A stretch of DNA of 64,000 bases. Source: Cyanodermella asteris. Lineage: Eukaryota; Ascomycota; Lecanoromycetes; Ostropales; Stictidaceae. The stretch spans positions 1,249,956 through 1,313,955 of the forward strand of contig UYJD01000010.1 in NCBI GenBank assembly GCA_900618795.1, read 5' to 3'. Position numbers and translations under genes: made by a program. The notes under the pieces are model-generated. The model made no database searches. It had not been told where the DNA came from and worked only from the letters and a program-made list of their open reading frames with translations. Shown piece by piece: positions 19,960 to 33,274 of the stretch. How positions within the stretch are numbered: the stretch's first letter is position 1; every line of letters starts with the position of its first letter.

Positions 19960-21167
19960 CTTGCTGTGTATGTGATGTTTGATGGGAGCTGCGGGAGCTG
20001 CCGTCGAAGTTTCGGTAGTGTGTAACTAACCAAGCAGTAATGTTGTATTCCCGATCGAGACGAAGCAAATCTCTGCTGGCTGTAACGTCGACGACTATGG
20101 CGACGCGATCGTGAGCGTTTACAAGTAAGGTAGATAGGTATACACAGCCCAACAGCTCTTCAGCCCACTGCTCGCGACGAGCCTGTGCGCCAGAGAGCAC
20201 CAGTGACCTTATCAGTTGTATTCACTCGAACGTGATAGCTCCTCTTGTCGCCCTTGTTGGTACAAATGCGTAGACCTTGCTGCAGTGTCGCGATTCAACG
20301 TACGGTTGCCAGTAGCGAGCTCCGTTGTCTTTGATGCCAGCTGCGAGTGCTGTCGAGCTGGCGGTCGCGTCAACCACTTCGACAAGAGATGTTATTGCAG
20401 TCGCTGGGTTGGTTGCCTCGCGACGAAGTCAATGTACAGGGAAGAGTGGCTGAGGAGGGCTCGACGTAGGAGGACGGAGTCTGAACAAGGCTTCCTTGCT
20501 AAGGCGCAGTTCAGTGTGGTGCGACAAGGACGACAGGTTGGTCAGGCCGAGGCTGGCTGCTGGGACGTGCCTTTCTGCGACGAAGCGACAGCGATGAGCG
20601 ATGCTAAGGGAAAGCTGGAGCAGGCGATTCTATTAGAGTAGTGAAGTTAACAGGTGAACAGCCGGTGGGAGCAGAGAGTGCGACAGGACTAGAACATGGC
20701 ATTGGGCCCTGAGCAGAGCAAGTGACGAGTCTGAGCCTGCGAGGGTCTGGCTGAGCTGCTTCCAATGCCGATGCCTGCTGCTGCTGCAATGATTTAGGCG
20801 GCGCCGGACAGGTAAGCAGAAGCACACGGGACGACGCCGGCAGAGAGTTCTTCCGTCGCCGGCTGCACGGTCCAGCTGGAGCTCAGTTCAGGCCATCGCT
20901 CAAAGTCCGCGTCAAGAATTTGTTGCTCACGCCGAAAGGTACTCATTCTTCGGCATTTCCTACGCCGCTCACTCACTTCGTCGAAGCAGGTCATTGCCAT
21001 CTCAGCCTCCGTTCGTCATTACTTCAGCTCCCGGCCTCACTCGCTCTATCAGCATAACCAAGTCCATAGCAATAGTCAAGAGAAGGAAGCTCGCCTGAGG
21101 ACGAATACACCTGCACATCAGGACGATCAATCGCCAATACACCCACTCCTCCAACACTCCACCCACA
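19960..21167. other. Divergent intergenic region (RhoGAP / TIM9)
   Basis: About 1.2 kb between divergent genes. One plus-strand frame of 141 codons (20216-20641) lacks an ATG, domain or plausible splicing. Probably promoters and long 5' leaders. Confidence 0.4.
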
Positions 21168-21604
21168 ATGAACGCTGGGTATGACACGCTCTTTTATACA
21201 CAAGGTCAGAGCAGAGGCAGATACTAACTGCGAACAGACTGACAGCTTCCGAGCAGCGCGAGCTCGAGACGCGGCTACAAGCTAAACAGATGAAAGAGTT
21301 CATGACCGTACGTTTGAAAATGACCCCATTATTGTTTATCGAACATAACACTGGCGACCTTCCTGCGTCATATTATATCCTCGCTGGCTGACACGCAATA
21401 CAGACATACTCAAACATGGTACAGCGATGCTTTGAAGACTGCTCGTCAGACTTTACGACCAAATCACTCACAGCCCGAGAGGAGGGCTGCTTGATGCGCT
21501 GTGTCGACAAATCGATGAAGGCTACAGAGAGATTGGGCCAGCGTTTCCAGGAAAAGAATGCCGAGATGATGCAGACAGGGGCGCTACCGGGCGCGGGCCG
21601 ATAA
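21168..21604 (+). CDS. TIM9: Mitochondrial import chaperone Tim9
   Basis: Three exons: 21168-21178 (only 11 coding bases), 21238-21307 and 21404-21604, with GTGGGT-type/GTACGT donors and CAG acceptors, giving 93 aa. The protein starts [20 protein letters not shown] and carries the twin CX3C motif of small Tim proteins: CFEDC, then 14 residues on, CLMRC. Size, spacing and the start with EQRELE are those of Tim9. It forms a hexamer with Tim10 in the mitochondrial intermembrane space and escorts hydrophobic precursors to the TIM22 and SAM complexes; a SAM50 gene lies 16 kb downstream. The C-terminal [10 protein letters not shown] is a short extension. The two upstream exons were found by splice-site reading, since a frame starting at the internal Met at 21416 would lose the first helix. 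Confidence 0.92.
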
Positions 21605-21989
21605 ATTGTTGCCGTTTGACACCCGGCCTCTGTGCTGGTTGTGTGCTGTGAGAGGCTGACGAGATATCACGATCAGCAATATTGAAGCGACCCGGCTTGG
21701 AGAACATCTTCAGCAATTGTACGATAGGCGATGACGAACCATGGACAAGTTCCAGCATTTGACCGTGAAGGTCTGGAAATGTGCTACAAGGTCAATGACC
21801 ATGAATGAAATATTTCTGCTTGGATAGACAGCACTACGCTCACTGCAAGAAGGCCGTCTCACTGTGAAGGCGGGAAACAGTAGCGTGCTGAGCGAAAACT
21901 TTCAAGCTCGGCTTACGATAATCATCGCCCATTGAACCGACTCCCAAACGAATGTGACTTTGCTTTGTGCATCGAGCTTCGGCTAAAGG
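21605..21989. other. Gene-free stretch
   Basis: About 385 bases after TIM9. It holds its 3' flank and sequence without recognisable coding content before the transporter relic. Confidence 0.3.
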
Positions 21990-22345
21990 AAGCAGAAAGC
22001 AAGTCTAAGCGCATACCCCAGCCTGGATTCCGGAGCCGAAGACGAAGGAAACGCAAAAACACCAATGATCCCGGACGTGTTCCCAAAGCCATCTTGCCAC
22101 GGAACGCTGATAGCCCACTCGCGGCGGCCTTTCACGTTCGTGGGAAACCCAGCGGACCGTCATCGGCACCACGCTCATGGAGCCGACCAGATACAAGACG
22201 ATGCCGGCGAATTCTGTCGATCGATTGGCCTGTATGGCTTACCAGTCTGGGAACGACATGATGTAGATTACTATCAGAGTCGAGATGACGTGCCAGTCGA
22301 TCCGAAAGATCAGGCTTGCAAACAAGTCTCTGTCCACGTCTTCAT
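21990..22345 (-). pseudogene. Relic of a Dal5-like (allantoate permease family) MFS transporter
   Basis: On the minus strand, 22342-22243 reads RIDWHVISTLIVIYIMSFPDW, matching the first transmembrane segment of Dal5-like anion:cation symporters (usual form KIDWHxxPxLxxxYxxSFLDR). It ends at a TGGTAAGC that may be an old splice donor. Sequence 22210-22010 then gives YLVGSMSVVPMTVRWVS and, one frame over, WAISVPWQDGFGNTSGIIGVFAF, which matches the late helix segment of the same family (usual form AIxxQIGFGNxxGIIxSNVF). The middle of the protein, several hundred residues, is absent and the two parts are in different frames. It cannot encode a transporter. Family call comes from motif likeness only; an aligned search would settle it. 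Confidence 0.6.
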
Positions 22346-23159
22346 TCACATGCTCAAGGCTGCTCTATCTGTCACTCAATGCCCGTTCTAAATCGAATAT
22401 CCAGGCTTGGGTCCTGCAATGTCATGGTGCCTTTCCGATTGTTTTGTAATAGCTCCGAGGACTTTGAATGCGGTATTCAGCGCGAAGCGAAAGTGACAAA
22501 AGAAGTCGTACGGCTTGAGATGGTACACAAATAGGTTGATAGCTTGTCTGCTTCTATGCACGACAACGTGATCAACTCCACAGCGTTGCTGATCCACCCC
22601 ACTGGAGGTCGATCCTTGAGCCCAGATAACTCAATGCTAAACTCATCAGGTGCGTGTGCAAGACTAGGGAGGCCGAAAAGCTAGTTGTCGGTAGGAACCT
22701 ATAGTTCAAAGATCGGCAATTACCGATCCGGCCCGAAGGTCACCAAACGGGCCGCCCCGTGCTCAGCATCTTGCGCGGCCTTCTGATTCGTACCGATCCG
22801 GTGCTTATCAAATCGACTATTTCGTTGACGACTCTCCCTGCAACGTGGTTCAACTTACTTGCGTCATGGGGTCAACATTACTTACATCAGCCTGCATCCT
22901 GCCGATTGCACAACGACCCGCATTCGACCATGTTGTTACACAGGAGAACATTCAGGTCGCCGAACAGCAGATCAGACCAGTTCTGAGCAAGACAGCCGTC
23001 ATCACCGGCTTCAATCAATGTCATCGCCGCTCTGCCAATGCCCGGGTCCCAGCGAAGCCAGGGCAAACGCCAGCGATGGTTCCTGACCTGAATCAATAGA
23101 GCAAGTGTCCAAGATACTGCTTGTCTGCTCAGCTAAGCGGATCCCAGTCACTTAGTCCT

Positions 23160-24475
23160 CCGGCGGGACGTGTCTGACAGATATCATCTCAACACGAGGG
23201 TGAATCCGTGTCGATTTTGTCGAATGAATCGGATTCTCGCGGTCGGTGCTACAGATATGGACGCCACTGTGCAGCATGGAGCGGGATGGCGGCAGTTGAA
23301 TGATCGCCTGTATGGAGAGGGGTTCTTCTTTCCACCAGATCCTAGCCCCGATGCTTGCGTGGGTGGTATGGCAGGTGTCTTTTCGTTGAAAGCTGTCAGA
23401 ACGACTGCAGGGTATATACAGATAGCGAGTATCTTGAAATTTCGAACTGACAATTTGAAGATCGCCATGAGCTGCGCCGGCACGAATGCATGGCGATACG
23501 GAACCATGAGGGAGTGGGTCATTGCAGTCACAATTGTCCTTGCTAATGGGACCGTCGTGCAGACTCGGACACGTCCCCGCAAATCCTCAGCTGGATGCGT
23601 TCTCACGCACCTTATGATCGGATCTGAAAGAACCTTGAGTCTCGTGACAGAGGCGATACTCAAGATCACGGCCGTAACCAGGAACGTGAATGTTGCAGTC
23701 ATCACTTTTCTCAATTGCCATGCAGCCGTGCGTGCCGGTGTGAAGCTGGCGAATGGGACCCATGCAACTTAGACCCTCGAACTGCTCTTCGAGCGAAGCA
23801 TCAGAGCCAACAATATATCAGGGCTTTCTCCTAAGCGCCAGTGGTCCGAATGACCAACGTCATTCCTGAAATTCTCCGCTTCACAAAAAAAACCGTTGAT
23901 GAACTCATTGATATTGGTTGAAAAGCTGCTCAGGAAATGGCTCGAGTGATTATGAGGCCACAGGAGAGCCTGAACAGGTACAAAATCTCTGGTCAGCAAG
24001 GAAAGTCGACGGCAGGGCCACCATAATGCTTGAAAAGAATGACTCGGACATTTTCATTTCGAGCGATGCAGCCGTGCTGATTTCTCGCGCGGCGGACTTG
24101 ATTGAGGTCTCGTACAAACAGCTTGATCAGGCTGACATAGTCGGCTCCGTAACAGCTCATGTAGGGGATGGCAACCTCCATGAGAAGATCATTTGTGAGA
24201 AGAAACGCGAGGAGAATGGTCGAAGATAATTGAAATCATTGAGTTTGGAGCAGTCAAGACGGATGAGACCGTCGCCGGGGAGCATGAATGGGTCTGAAGC
24301 TTCGTGACGCCCTTGTCAAAGAGCTCGGCTAATTTGTGGTCGATAGTATGAGCAAGCCAAGTCGAAACTCCCCGGCTTGTGTACGAGGTGAATTTGCGAA
24401 CGCTATTACTTTTCTGAATATCAAACTTGCACTCGATCTGCACCCTCAACTGCGACAAAGTCATCCGATCGGATT
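23160..24475 (+). pseudogene. Decayed D-lactate dehydrogenase (cytochrome), FAD-linked oxidase family
   Basis: Scattered segments in several frames line up in order with mitochondrial D-lactate dehydrogenase. They include RMNRILAVGATDMDATVQHG and FFFPPDPSPDACVGGMAG, then a 90-base non-matching insert that may be an old intron. After it come SCAGTNAWRYGTMREWVI and RPRKSSAGCVLTHLMIGSE (23470-23640), LWSARK (23980), IVGSVTAHVGDGNLHEKI (24140-24190), and finally an ETVAGEHE remnant of the TGEHG motif near 24270. Stops and frameshifts separate these blocks (for example after 23772 and 24229), and GEHG is GEHEW followed by a stop. No translation could give a full enzyme. The family normally oxidises D-lactate to pyruvate, passing electrons to cytochrome c. 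The extent is approximate. Confidence 0.8.
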
Positions 24476-25405
24476 CTACCTGACCGTCCGAATGTGATGG
24501 CCTTGGCTGGTCATTTAGATGACCTGGACGTGGCGGAGAAAGAGATCGCTGTTAATATGCAGCATTTGACATTGATTGAGGAACCAGAAGTGATGATACC
24601 GGTCGTGCCTATCCTGAGCTGTTATCATGTCGAAACCACCCTACCCGCGCAAAGCTGTACATAGATGCATAATGTGAGAAGATGCCCGAAAAAGCTCAAC
24701 GCCGGCCCTGGAGGCCAATCGCTGTACAGCGGGCAGGATAACCATTGAAGAGTCATTATCGATCGCTTTGTCTCTCCTGAAGGTGTGCAAAATTCCCATC
24801 TGCGCTTGGACTAGCTATTTTGGGAAGTATTGCAACGACTCTCGTTCCATTACCGGATGCAGTCAACTGCAGCAGAGAGCTCACCCGACAGGGATGTGCT
24901 TGTAAGCCACTCAGGTTGAAGCATGGGAAGACGCTTCGGCCCCACCCTGGACCTGACACTCCGTTTGTCGGAACAGGGGAGTCGACGCGTTCCAGATAGC
25001 AGTGCAGAGTACTGTAGCGGTTTACCCCGCCGCCGCATTGACGCTCGTCGCTTGTATGTGCGAGAGAAGCTCCGGCGCTTCTTCCGCCAGCCCGTGTGGG
25101 CAGTATTTATACTCGCTAGCATTTATGTCATGCATCTCGAGAAGAAAGAGGGGTGGTCTACGGCAGAGAATCGACAAACAGCCAAGACGAAAATTCTTCG
25201 AACTCACATACCTCACATTTGAGTGAAAGCTGACCAACGAAGGCTCGCAGTTCTTGCACCGTAGCTTCGCAAGAATTGTCTCTTTTCGAAAAGATCTTCC
25301 GGGTGTCATATATCCGTGCCGTCTGGTTGAGTTGCTTCGCACCTTTGGCCGATAGTCTGCTCAATATTTGCTCACCCGCTCACACTACGCACTCACATAC
25401 ACAGC
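24476..25405. other. Gene-free stretch before formaldehyde dehydrogenase
   Basis: About 930 bases. One short plus-strand frame (24480-24660) looks mildly protein-like but matches no family I know. The right end is the promoter and leader of the next gene. Confidence 0.35.
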
Positions 25406-26867
<1,462 letters not shown>

Positions 26868-28079
26868 GAGGCGGACTCTGTAGTCGAATGTTGTGATGAA
26901 AATGACGCTGTTAAAATAGCTCAACGAAGCTCGCGCATGACTGAATCAATGCAATTGTATAGTACACTAATTGGCAGTATTGACCGCGGAGATGATCTCA
27001 ATCGAGAAGAACATTGATGGGCATTCGACAATCGTATACCGAGAATGAAGGAATCGTGGCCCGCCCCAGAGAATCGACTTTGATCTTCTCTCCATCCACG
27101 TAGCTCAGAACGGCACGGCACAAAGCCCAAGCCATGTAAACAAACCCGACCACCAGGGTGACAGTTTACCACCTAGCAACAACAGGATCAGGTCACGCAA
27201 ATCAGGAGTCACTCCCTGTCTCAGTGCAATCATGTCAGTACCACACGCGCACCAACAACCAGGCCGCGCACCGCACCATTCGTAAGGTATGTTCCGCACA
27301 AAAAGGTACTAGTAGCAACGACCGTCTCAGATTCGGCACGTCCATAGTCTCACACCCACCGCGGTTATTTGCACCAATCGAGGGGGTCTCAAGGTCTAGT
27401 ATACGCTCAGGCTTGTGAAAAAGAGAAAAGGGTAAAAATAAAATAAAAAAGCCACAGGGTCTGACACCCGCGCCGGATACGTCACCTCACAGTGTCGGCT
27501 CCGGAATTGCGGCCTCGCCCCCCGGGACAGATTGCAGTCGTGAGAGCACTTGGAGATCAGACTGCATCTCGAGGTGGCGAGCAGCCAATTGGCGAATATT
27601 CCGGTATGCAGCCCGGCGTGCGGTCGGTAAGTAGTCTCAGGTCTGGGTTCAGGTTTGGCGATAATTGCCATGCCAAGTCGCTTTTCGTATTGCAGGGCCC
27701 CGAGATCGCAGATACAGCTACGCCGCGTCATAGTCACGGTACTTTGCGCATGGCCACGGTGTAGAGGAATAACTCGATGATTTGGATGTCGTGTATTATT
27801 CGAAAATCAATGGCTATGCAATAAGTGTATCTGATCTGCCCTGAACAACCATGCCCAGCCAGCGCGCCACGCAAAATGGGCGCCTTCGCTCACAAAAATG
27901 ACGCACGCAGGCACACACGCATAACGCCATGAGCGACATGTCGAAAAACCCAAGCACCACGATGCAACCCATGTAGTCATCAAATCGCACTGTCAAAGCA
28001 GGGAAAGCGGTAGCTCAGGTCGAGAACCTCAGCCAAGGCCCCTTAGTCTTTGTCCTGCCGTGTCTCATTGAGACCGAAC
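26868..28079. other. Convergent intergenic region
   Basis: About 1.2 kb between the formaldehyde dehydrogenase and the ubiquitin-like/AN1 gene, both pointing inward. Several short frames on both strands have no recognised content. An A-rich run at 27415-27450 is the only composition feature. Confidence 0.4.
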
Positions 28080-28646
28080 TCAGTAGCCCAAGCCCTGATT
28101 GGCATGCGTCCGCTCACTCTCCAGCTTGTACGTATTCCTCTCCTTGCTCTCCTTCTTGCAATCCTCCAAGTTCGGACACGCATGGTCCTCGAGCATGCGG
28201 TGTTTAGCGCAGAACCGACCCGCACAGAACCCGCAGTCGCCGACGATGGGCTGGACTTTATCCTTGCAGTCCTTCATGCCGCAGCGGATCTTCTTGGGGG
28301 CGCCACCGCGCAGGGGCGAACCGAGGGAGAGAGTTGCGTTGTCGGGCAGTTGTAGGGAGGCCAGGGTGGCGGAGGGGGATGTAAGTGGTCGGGAGGCGTA
28401 GGAGAGGCGAACGGAGCTTGGGGGCAGAGAGGTTCGGAGGGAGACGAGGTGGAGGAGGGCGGGGAGGGTGGTTGAAGTTGGAAGTGTGAGGGAGATTGCT
28501 GAGGTAGTTGTTAGTTACTGCGGTGTGGATTGTTGGGGTGCTGGTTTGGACTTACTTTCGCCGCTCAGTGTCTTGACGAAGATGGTCGTGTGATCGTCTG
28601 CGAAGCTGGATGTTGAGGAGACGGACGAGCGTCGGGATGCAACCAT
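28080..28646 (-). CDS. Ubiquitin-like domain fused to an AN1 zinc finger
   Basis: Two exons, 28556-28646 and 28080-28498, joined by a 57-nt intron (GTAAGT donor, CAG acceptor), giving 169 aa. Residues about 20-96 read as a ubiquitin fold: TIFVKTLSGETISLTL aligns with the first two strands of ubiquitin (IFVKTLTGKTITL), SLPPSSVRLSYASRPL with its middle, and it ends SLGSPLRGG, so a Gly-Gly lies at 95-96. Residues 103-138 are a complete AN1 finger: C103, C108, C119, C122, C127, H130, H136, C138. AN1 proteins bind ubiquitin, p97/Cdc48 or the proteasome. Animal ZFAND4 has the same domain order. Whether the Gly-Gly is cleaved is unknown, because the residue after it is Ala. A Ser-rich 20-residue N-terminus precedes the fold. 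Confidence 0.85.
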
Positions 28647-31256
28647 GTTGGCGGTTAGGTGGTATCGACTGGGCGGGGTGTCCGGTTGTCGGTGGCAAGT
28701 CGCTGGTGGGAGATGGCGATGGCGAAGGCGCAAGAGACGCAAGTGTGGTCTCAGAGGTTATGTATTGGTTTGGGTGCAAAGCAGTTGTGTCGTGTGAGAG
28801 GAAGCGTCAGAAAGGTGGTGAGGTGGCTAGTTATAGAGTAGTGAGAAGGGTTGATTGCAAACGTGACCTGTGACTGATGCGCGCAAGGCAGGGTGAAGCC
28901 GGGGGGGAGACTGGCGGATAAGTAGTAGCAACGCAGGGAGATCTAGGTTCACTGGTGTGAGACAAGAAGGGCGGACTGGCAGAACGAGGCCCGGCCGATG
29001 ACACGACGACGAGCGTGCACAGGACAAGAGACGCCCAAGACAAGACAAGACGACGCCCAGGACAAGAACAGGCCGGAATCATCGGCAGACGGCGCCTGTG
29101 GCCGTCCAGCAGCACTGCAGTAGTAGTTCAAAGGCCAGCCAGCCGCGGGATCGACCAAAAGCCAAAACGGTGGTCGTCGCCTCTCCACGCCTGTGCTGAC
29201 CAAGAACCGCCGCTCGCGCCTCATTGTATGCGCTTCGCCCTTCTTATCATGCCTGCGAATACGCACCGTTACGACGCTGCGAGTCGAAATCGCATCTTTC
29301 AGCCGAGGCGTCGGCCCAGATCGCCCGGAGATGTCTTCCGATCTTCCGTCGCCTTGTCCTTCTCCACCGAAACCTTGTCTTCCCGATGCGGCAACATAGA
29401 ATGAACATGCTTCGTACTCACTGATGAGTCTGCTCCAAATCCATTCGATTCGTGTCCAATGCCATTGAAAGAGAATCAAATGTTTACTTTGGCTTGCCTG
29501 TGATTCAGAGTTTGTAAAGCCAAGCCAGAAAAGCAGTGTCGCTGGGCCGGGCCTGCCGCGGCGGCCTTCAGGTGTGCGTGCCTCGCTCTGTCCACTCCAA
29601 CACGGACGTGGCACCACCTCAACTCCAAGTACATGGGCAGCTACATCTTGGCAAGCCATAGGACTCTAGTGGTGCGCACCATGGCAGCTCTAAAGAAGGC
29701 CTGCAGAAATGTCTGCAGCCGTGGGAGTACCACGAACCACGTATCTAGTCATGACTAGAAAATTAGGGTTCCAAAGATTGCGATGGATCGATGGGTATGT
29801 CTCTTGAGCGTCGAACTCAGAATATAGATTCCTTATGTATCTATATATCGGAAAGTCGTAATGTTCATCCTTGTTCACCTGAGATCATAGCCTCCCCACC
29901 GACGAGAACTGCACCGACTTAGTGCTGTATATATCCTTCACTGTGATTTTACAGCACAGTCTACCTGAGCTCACGAGCAATGACGAACCAGGCGCAGTGC
30001 GCATTACGATAGTGCTGTCATTATACATGTGTGGAGTCGTCACATGTTGCCACACATCGCGATCGGCCTATGATGAGAACAGTCGTTCTTCGGAGGCCTC
30101 CAGCGCCCCACGGTGCACGGAGAGCGTTACCTCATGAAACAGACTAAAAGTCGTTGCAACAAGCCTGTGATGAGAACAGATGTCCTTCGGAGCACTTTCA
30201 CCTGCGCTCTACAGCGTACGGGATTGTGAACCAGCATCTCTGGGGCTAGCGACATAATGATACTCTCTACCACACTGCGGCTGCCGGAGGAATGGTGGCT
30301 ATATGCACAAACTACTGCCCAAGAGAAGTTTCCATCCGAGTCCATCTTTGCTCTCTTACACGGATGCCAGCTGACTCCTACAGCCTGTTTCTCTGTCATA
30401 CAGGCATCGTCGCATTTGCAACGGGCCTGCTGGAGTCCATTTTCCTCCCCGGACTACCGCCGACTGCCGCATATCTTCCGAGCCATCCAGCAAGTCCGTC
30501 GCTTTAGCAATTTTGGATGTGAGGGCTTGCGTGTGTGCCCTGCCAAGTACCGGCCATTGTTTTTTGATCCCCTGGTCTGGAGAGAGCATGGCCGCGTTGT
30601 GGGGCTGAAGAAAGTATTTTTGGGTACCGTGATGTGTCCCCCCGGTCGAGCTCCATCTCAACCACGCGACGCGTGTGGTATGTCGACTTTTTACACGGTT
30701 CGGATCCGAGGAAGACATGTCCGTCTGTAAGGCTGAAGAGGGGAGTTTTGGATCCAACGCCGGGCTTGTCTTTTGTGAGCTTGCATCTCGAACAGAATGC
30801 AGTTTTCCCTCAGAGCCACTGTATACAGCTTGACTTGTACATATTTTCTCTCTGGGACCGTGGTCCCATTTCTGTTGATAAAATTCTGAATTCCTGTTTC
30901 GTTGAAACTTATGTGGGCACCGTTGAGAGCCAACACCCACGACCACGGATCCCACCTTCACAAACTCCAAAACAGGTTCTCAGCATGCCGGTTCACGATG
31001 GAATTTTAGGCCAAACTGCAATGCTGGTCCGAACCACAGTTGCAGTGCCCCCTATAATAATGCTGTTGACCTCTCTTCTCCTCCGTTCTCTCACAGACAA
31101 AACACAGACAAAACACACTTCTGCACAACTTCAAAAGCTCTCGTTTGACCACCACGCACTCTCGAGAAGCGTTCAAGTACCCAAAAGTACGCACCACACA
31201 CACTACAAAACCACAAACACCTCGAGTCAAAACACGACAGACCAGAAACCACAAAT
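28647..31256. other. Long gene-poor region
   Basis: About 2.6 kb without a gene I can support. A 236-codon minus-strand frame (28949-29659) has an ATG but no domain, odd composition and no plausible context; other frames start at GTG/TTG. A 30-base imperfect duplication is noted at 30066 and 30163. It presumably includes two promoters (for the AN1 gene and the next plus-strand gene). Confidence 0.4.
30066..30192. repeat. Imperfect direct repeat of about 30 bases
   Basis: The unit gcct(a/g)tgatgagaacag, followed by a variable trinucleotide and cttcggag, occurs at 30066-30095 and again at 30163-30192, about 97 bases apart, with about five differences. It may be the trace of an old local duplication. 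The TGATGA core resembles a box C of C/D snoRNAs, but no matching D box is at a suitable distance, so no RNA is called. Confidence 0.5.
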
Positions 31257-31826
31257 ATGGCTCGTTACATGGGCAACGGCGCCTTCCCCCTCGACGGCCC
31301 CAGCCGCAAAGCCATCGGCGCCCGCAAATATGCCCGCAATCACAAATACGACAGCAACCCGGCATGCATGCCCTTGCGCCTGCAGAGATCTGCCGAAGAG
31401 GAAATGCTGATCCACGCCGCCGCCATCGACGCCCAGCCGCTGGGCTACCTCCACAAGCCATTCAACTTCAACCACAACGATGCAAACGCCACCGGCGTAC
31501 ACAAGAAATCACACTTCGACCCCAAGAACGCAGCAGCCACGGTTACCTTCCACTTCACCGGCAAGCTGGAAGCCGACAAACAGCAAATGAAAGCCCTCCT
31601 CGCCGCAGGCCACGCTGCCATTACGGTTGCGTGCATGTTGCACGACGAGCGCCCGGAGATGGGCGCCGCGGGCGTGGTGCAGTATATGATGAGGATGAAT
31701 GGAACGGGCGAGCCCGTGAAGAAGCTTGTGGGGCAGATTGAGGAGGAGCTGTTCAAGAGGGAGTTTTATGTCGATTACCCGTCGGAGCAGGAGAAGCAGA
31801 GACTTGGACGCCGTTGGAAGCTTTGA
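31257..31826 (+). CDS. Hypothetical protein
   Basis: 189 aa from an ATG at 31257 in an A-rich start context (accacaaatATGG). The frame is uninterrupted, with good fungal codon use and a purine-rich 3' half. The protein begins MARYMGNGAFPLDGPSRKAIG. It has a His/Asn-rich middle (KPFNFNHNDANATGVHKK) and an Ala/Met-rich segment that looks helical (MKALLAAGHAAITVACMLHDE), ending basic (KQRLGRRWKL). No signal peptide or membrane segment. I do not recognise a family. The first seven residues would allow neither mitochondrial targeting nor myristoylation (no Gly2). Likely a real gene. Confidence 0.6.
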   Translation: MARYMGNGAFPLDGPSRKAIGARKYARNHKYDSNPACMPLRLQRSAEEEMLIHAAAIDAQPLGYLHKPFNFNHNDANATGVHKKSHFDPKNAAATVTFHFTGKLEADKQQMKALLAAGHAAITVACMLHDERPEMGAAGVVQYMMRMNGTGEPVKKLVGQIEEELFKREFYVDYPSEQEKQRLGRRWKL

Positions 31827-32492
31827 GAGAAGGGGATGAAGGAGGTGAAGGAGAACTGAACAGCCAGGCGTGATTGCCGCTTCATTGAAGGAAGTTGGAA
31901 GGCGGAAATGGAGAGACGATGATAAGATTGGATATGTTCATGGACAATGATGTTTCTTTGGTTGAATTTGGAAAATGCCGCTTGGTGGTGAATCAAGGCA
32001 GGGTTTTGGAAACCGGAAAAAAAAATGTATAGCACTTAGCGCAGAGAGCTTTAACAGCCTTGTGAGCGTCCTAGCCTCTAATAACATTCTGTATAATAGA
32101 CACACTTCGATCAAAGATCACGTTCAAAAGTCGAATCGAGCAAGCCTGTTTTCGATGTGACTATTAAAATTCGTACTGACCTGCGCAAAATGTCCATTCG
32201 TGCCTTGACGCCTACAACATATGCCCTGACTTCGGAATCCGGAACCCATTTCCCCTAACAAAAAGCTCCAGAAGCAACGCATTAATCTCGATCCTCTGCC
32301 GCAAGGCTGCGAAATGAGACTGGACAGGGAGGCTCCACGCACCGCCAATACCTCTATGAACCCGAGCATCACGTTGGCGTGTTCTCTGGCCAAACAAGTT
32401 TCTCCACACTTGCCTCTATCTTTGCTCCTCCTTCATCTTTCAAAATTTGTCAGCCTCGTGCCATTTCGTCCGCCATCTCGAGGAGGCTGCTA
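31827..32492. other. Convergent intergenic region
   Basis: About 670 bases of 3' flanks between the hypothetical gene and SEC4, with poly(A)-like runs near 32020. No coding or RNA feature seen. Confidence 0.4.

Positions 32493-33274
<782 letters not shown>

Noticed and set aside
20216-20641. 141-codon plus-strand frame upstream of TIM9
   Set aside because: No ATG start, no recognisable motif, no sensible splicing to a neighbour.
21416-21604. Short Tim9 starting at the internal Met
   Set aside because: It would lack the N-terminal helix. Two upstream exons with good splice sites and phase give the full family length.
28949-29659. 236-codon minus-strand frame with an ATG
   Set aside because: No domain, an Arg/Ser/Trp-rich composition typical of chance frames in GC-rich DNA, no supporting context. 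It lies in the likely promoter of the ubiquitin-like/AN1 gene.
30066-30192. Possible C/D-box snoRNA at the TGATGA repeats
   Set aside because: No D box (CTGA) at a suitable distance and no terminal stem.
30356-31410. Overlapping frames of 204 (minus) and 258 (plus) codons
   Set aside because: They overlap antisense and the plus frame starts with GTG. They show no domain and the plus frame crosses the start of the better-supported gene at 31257.
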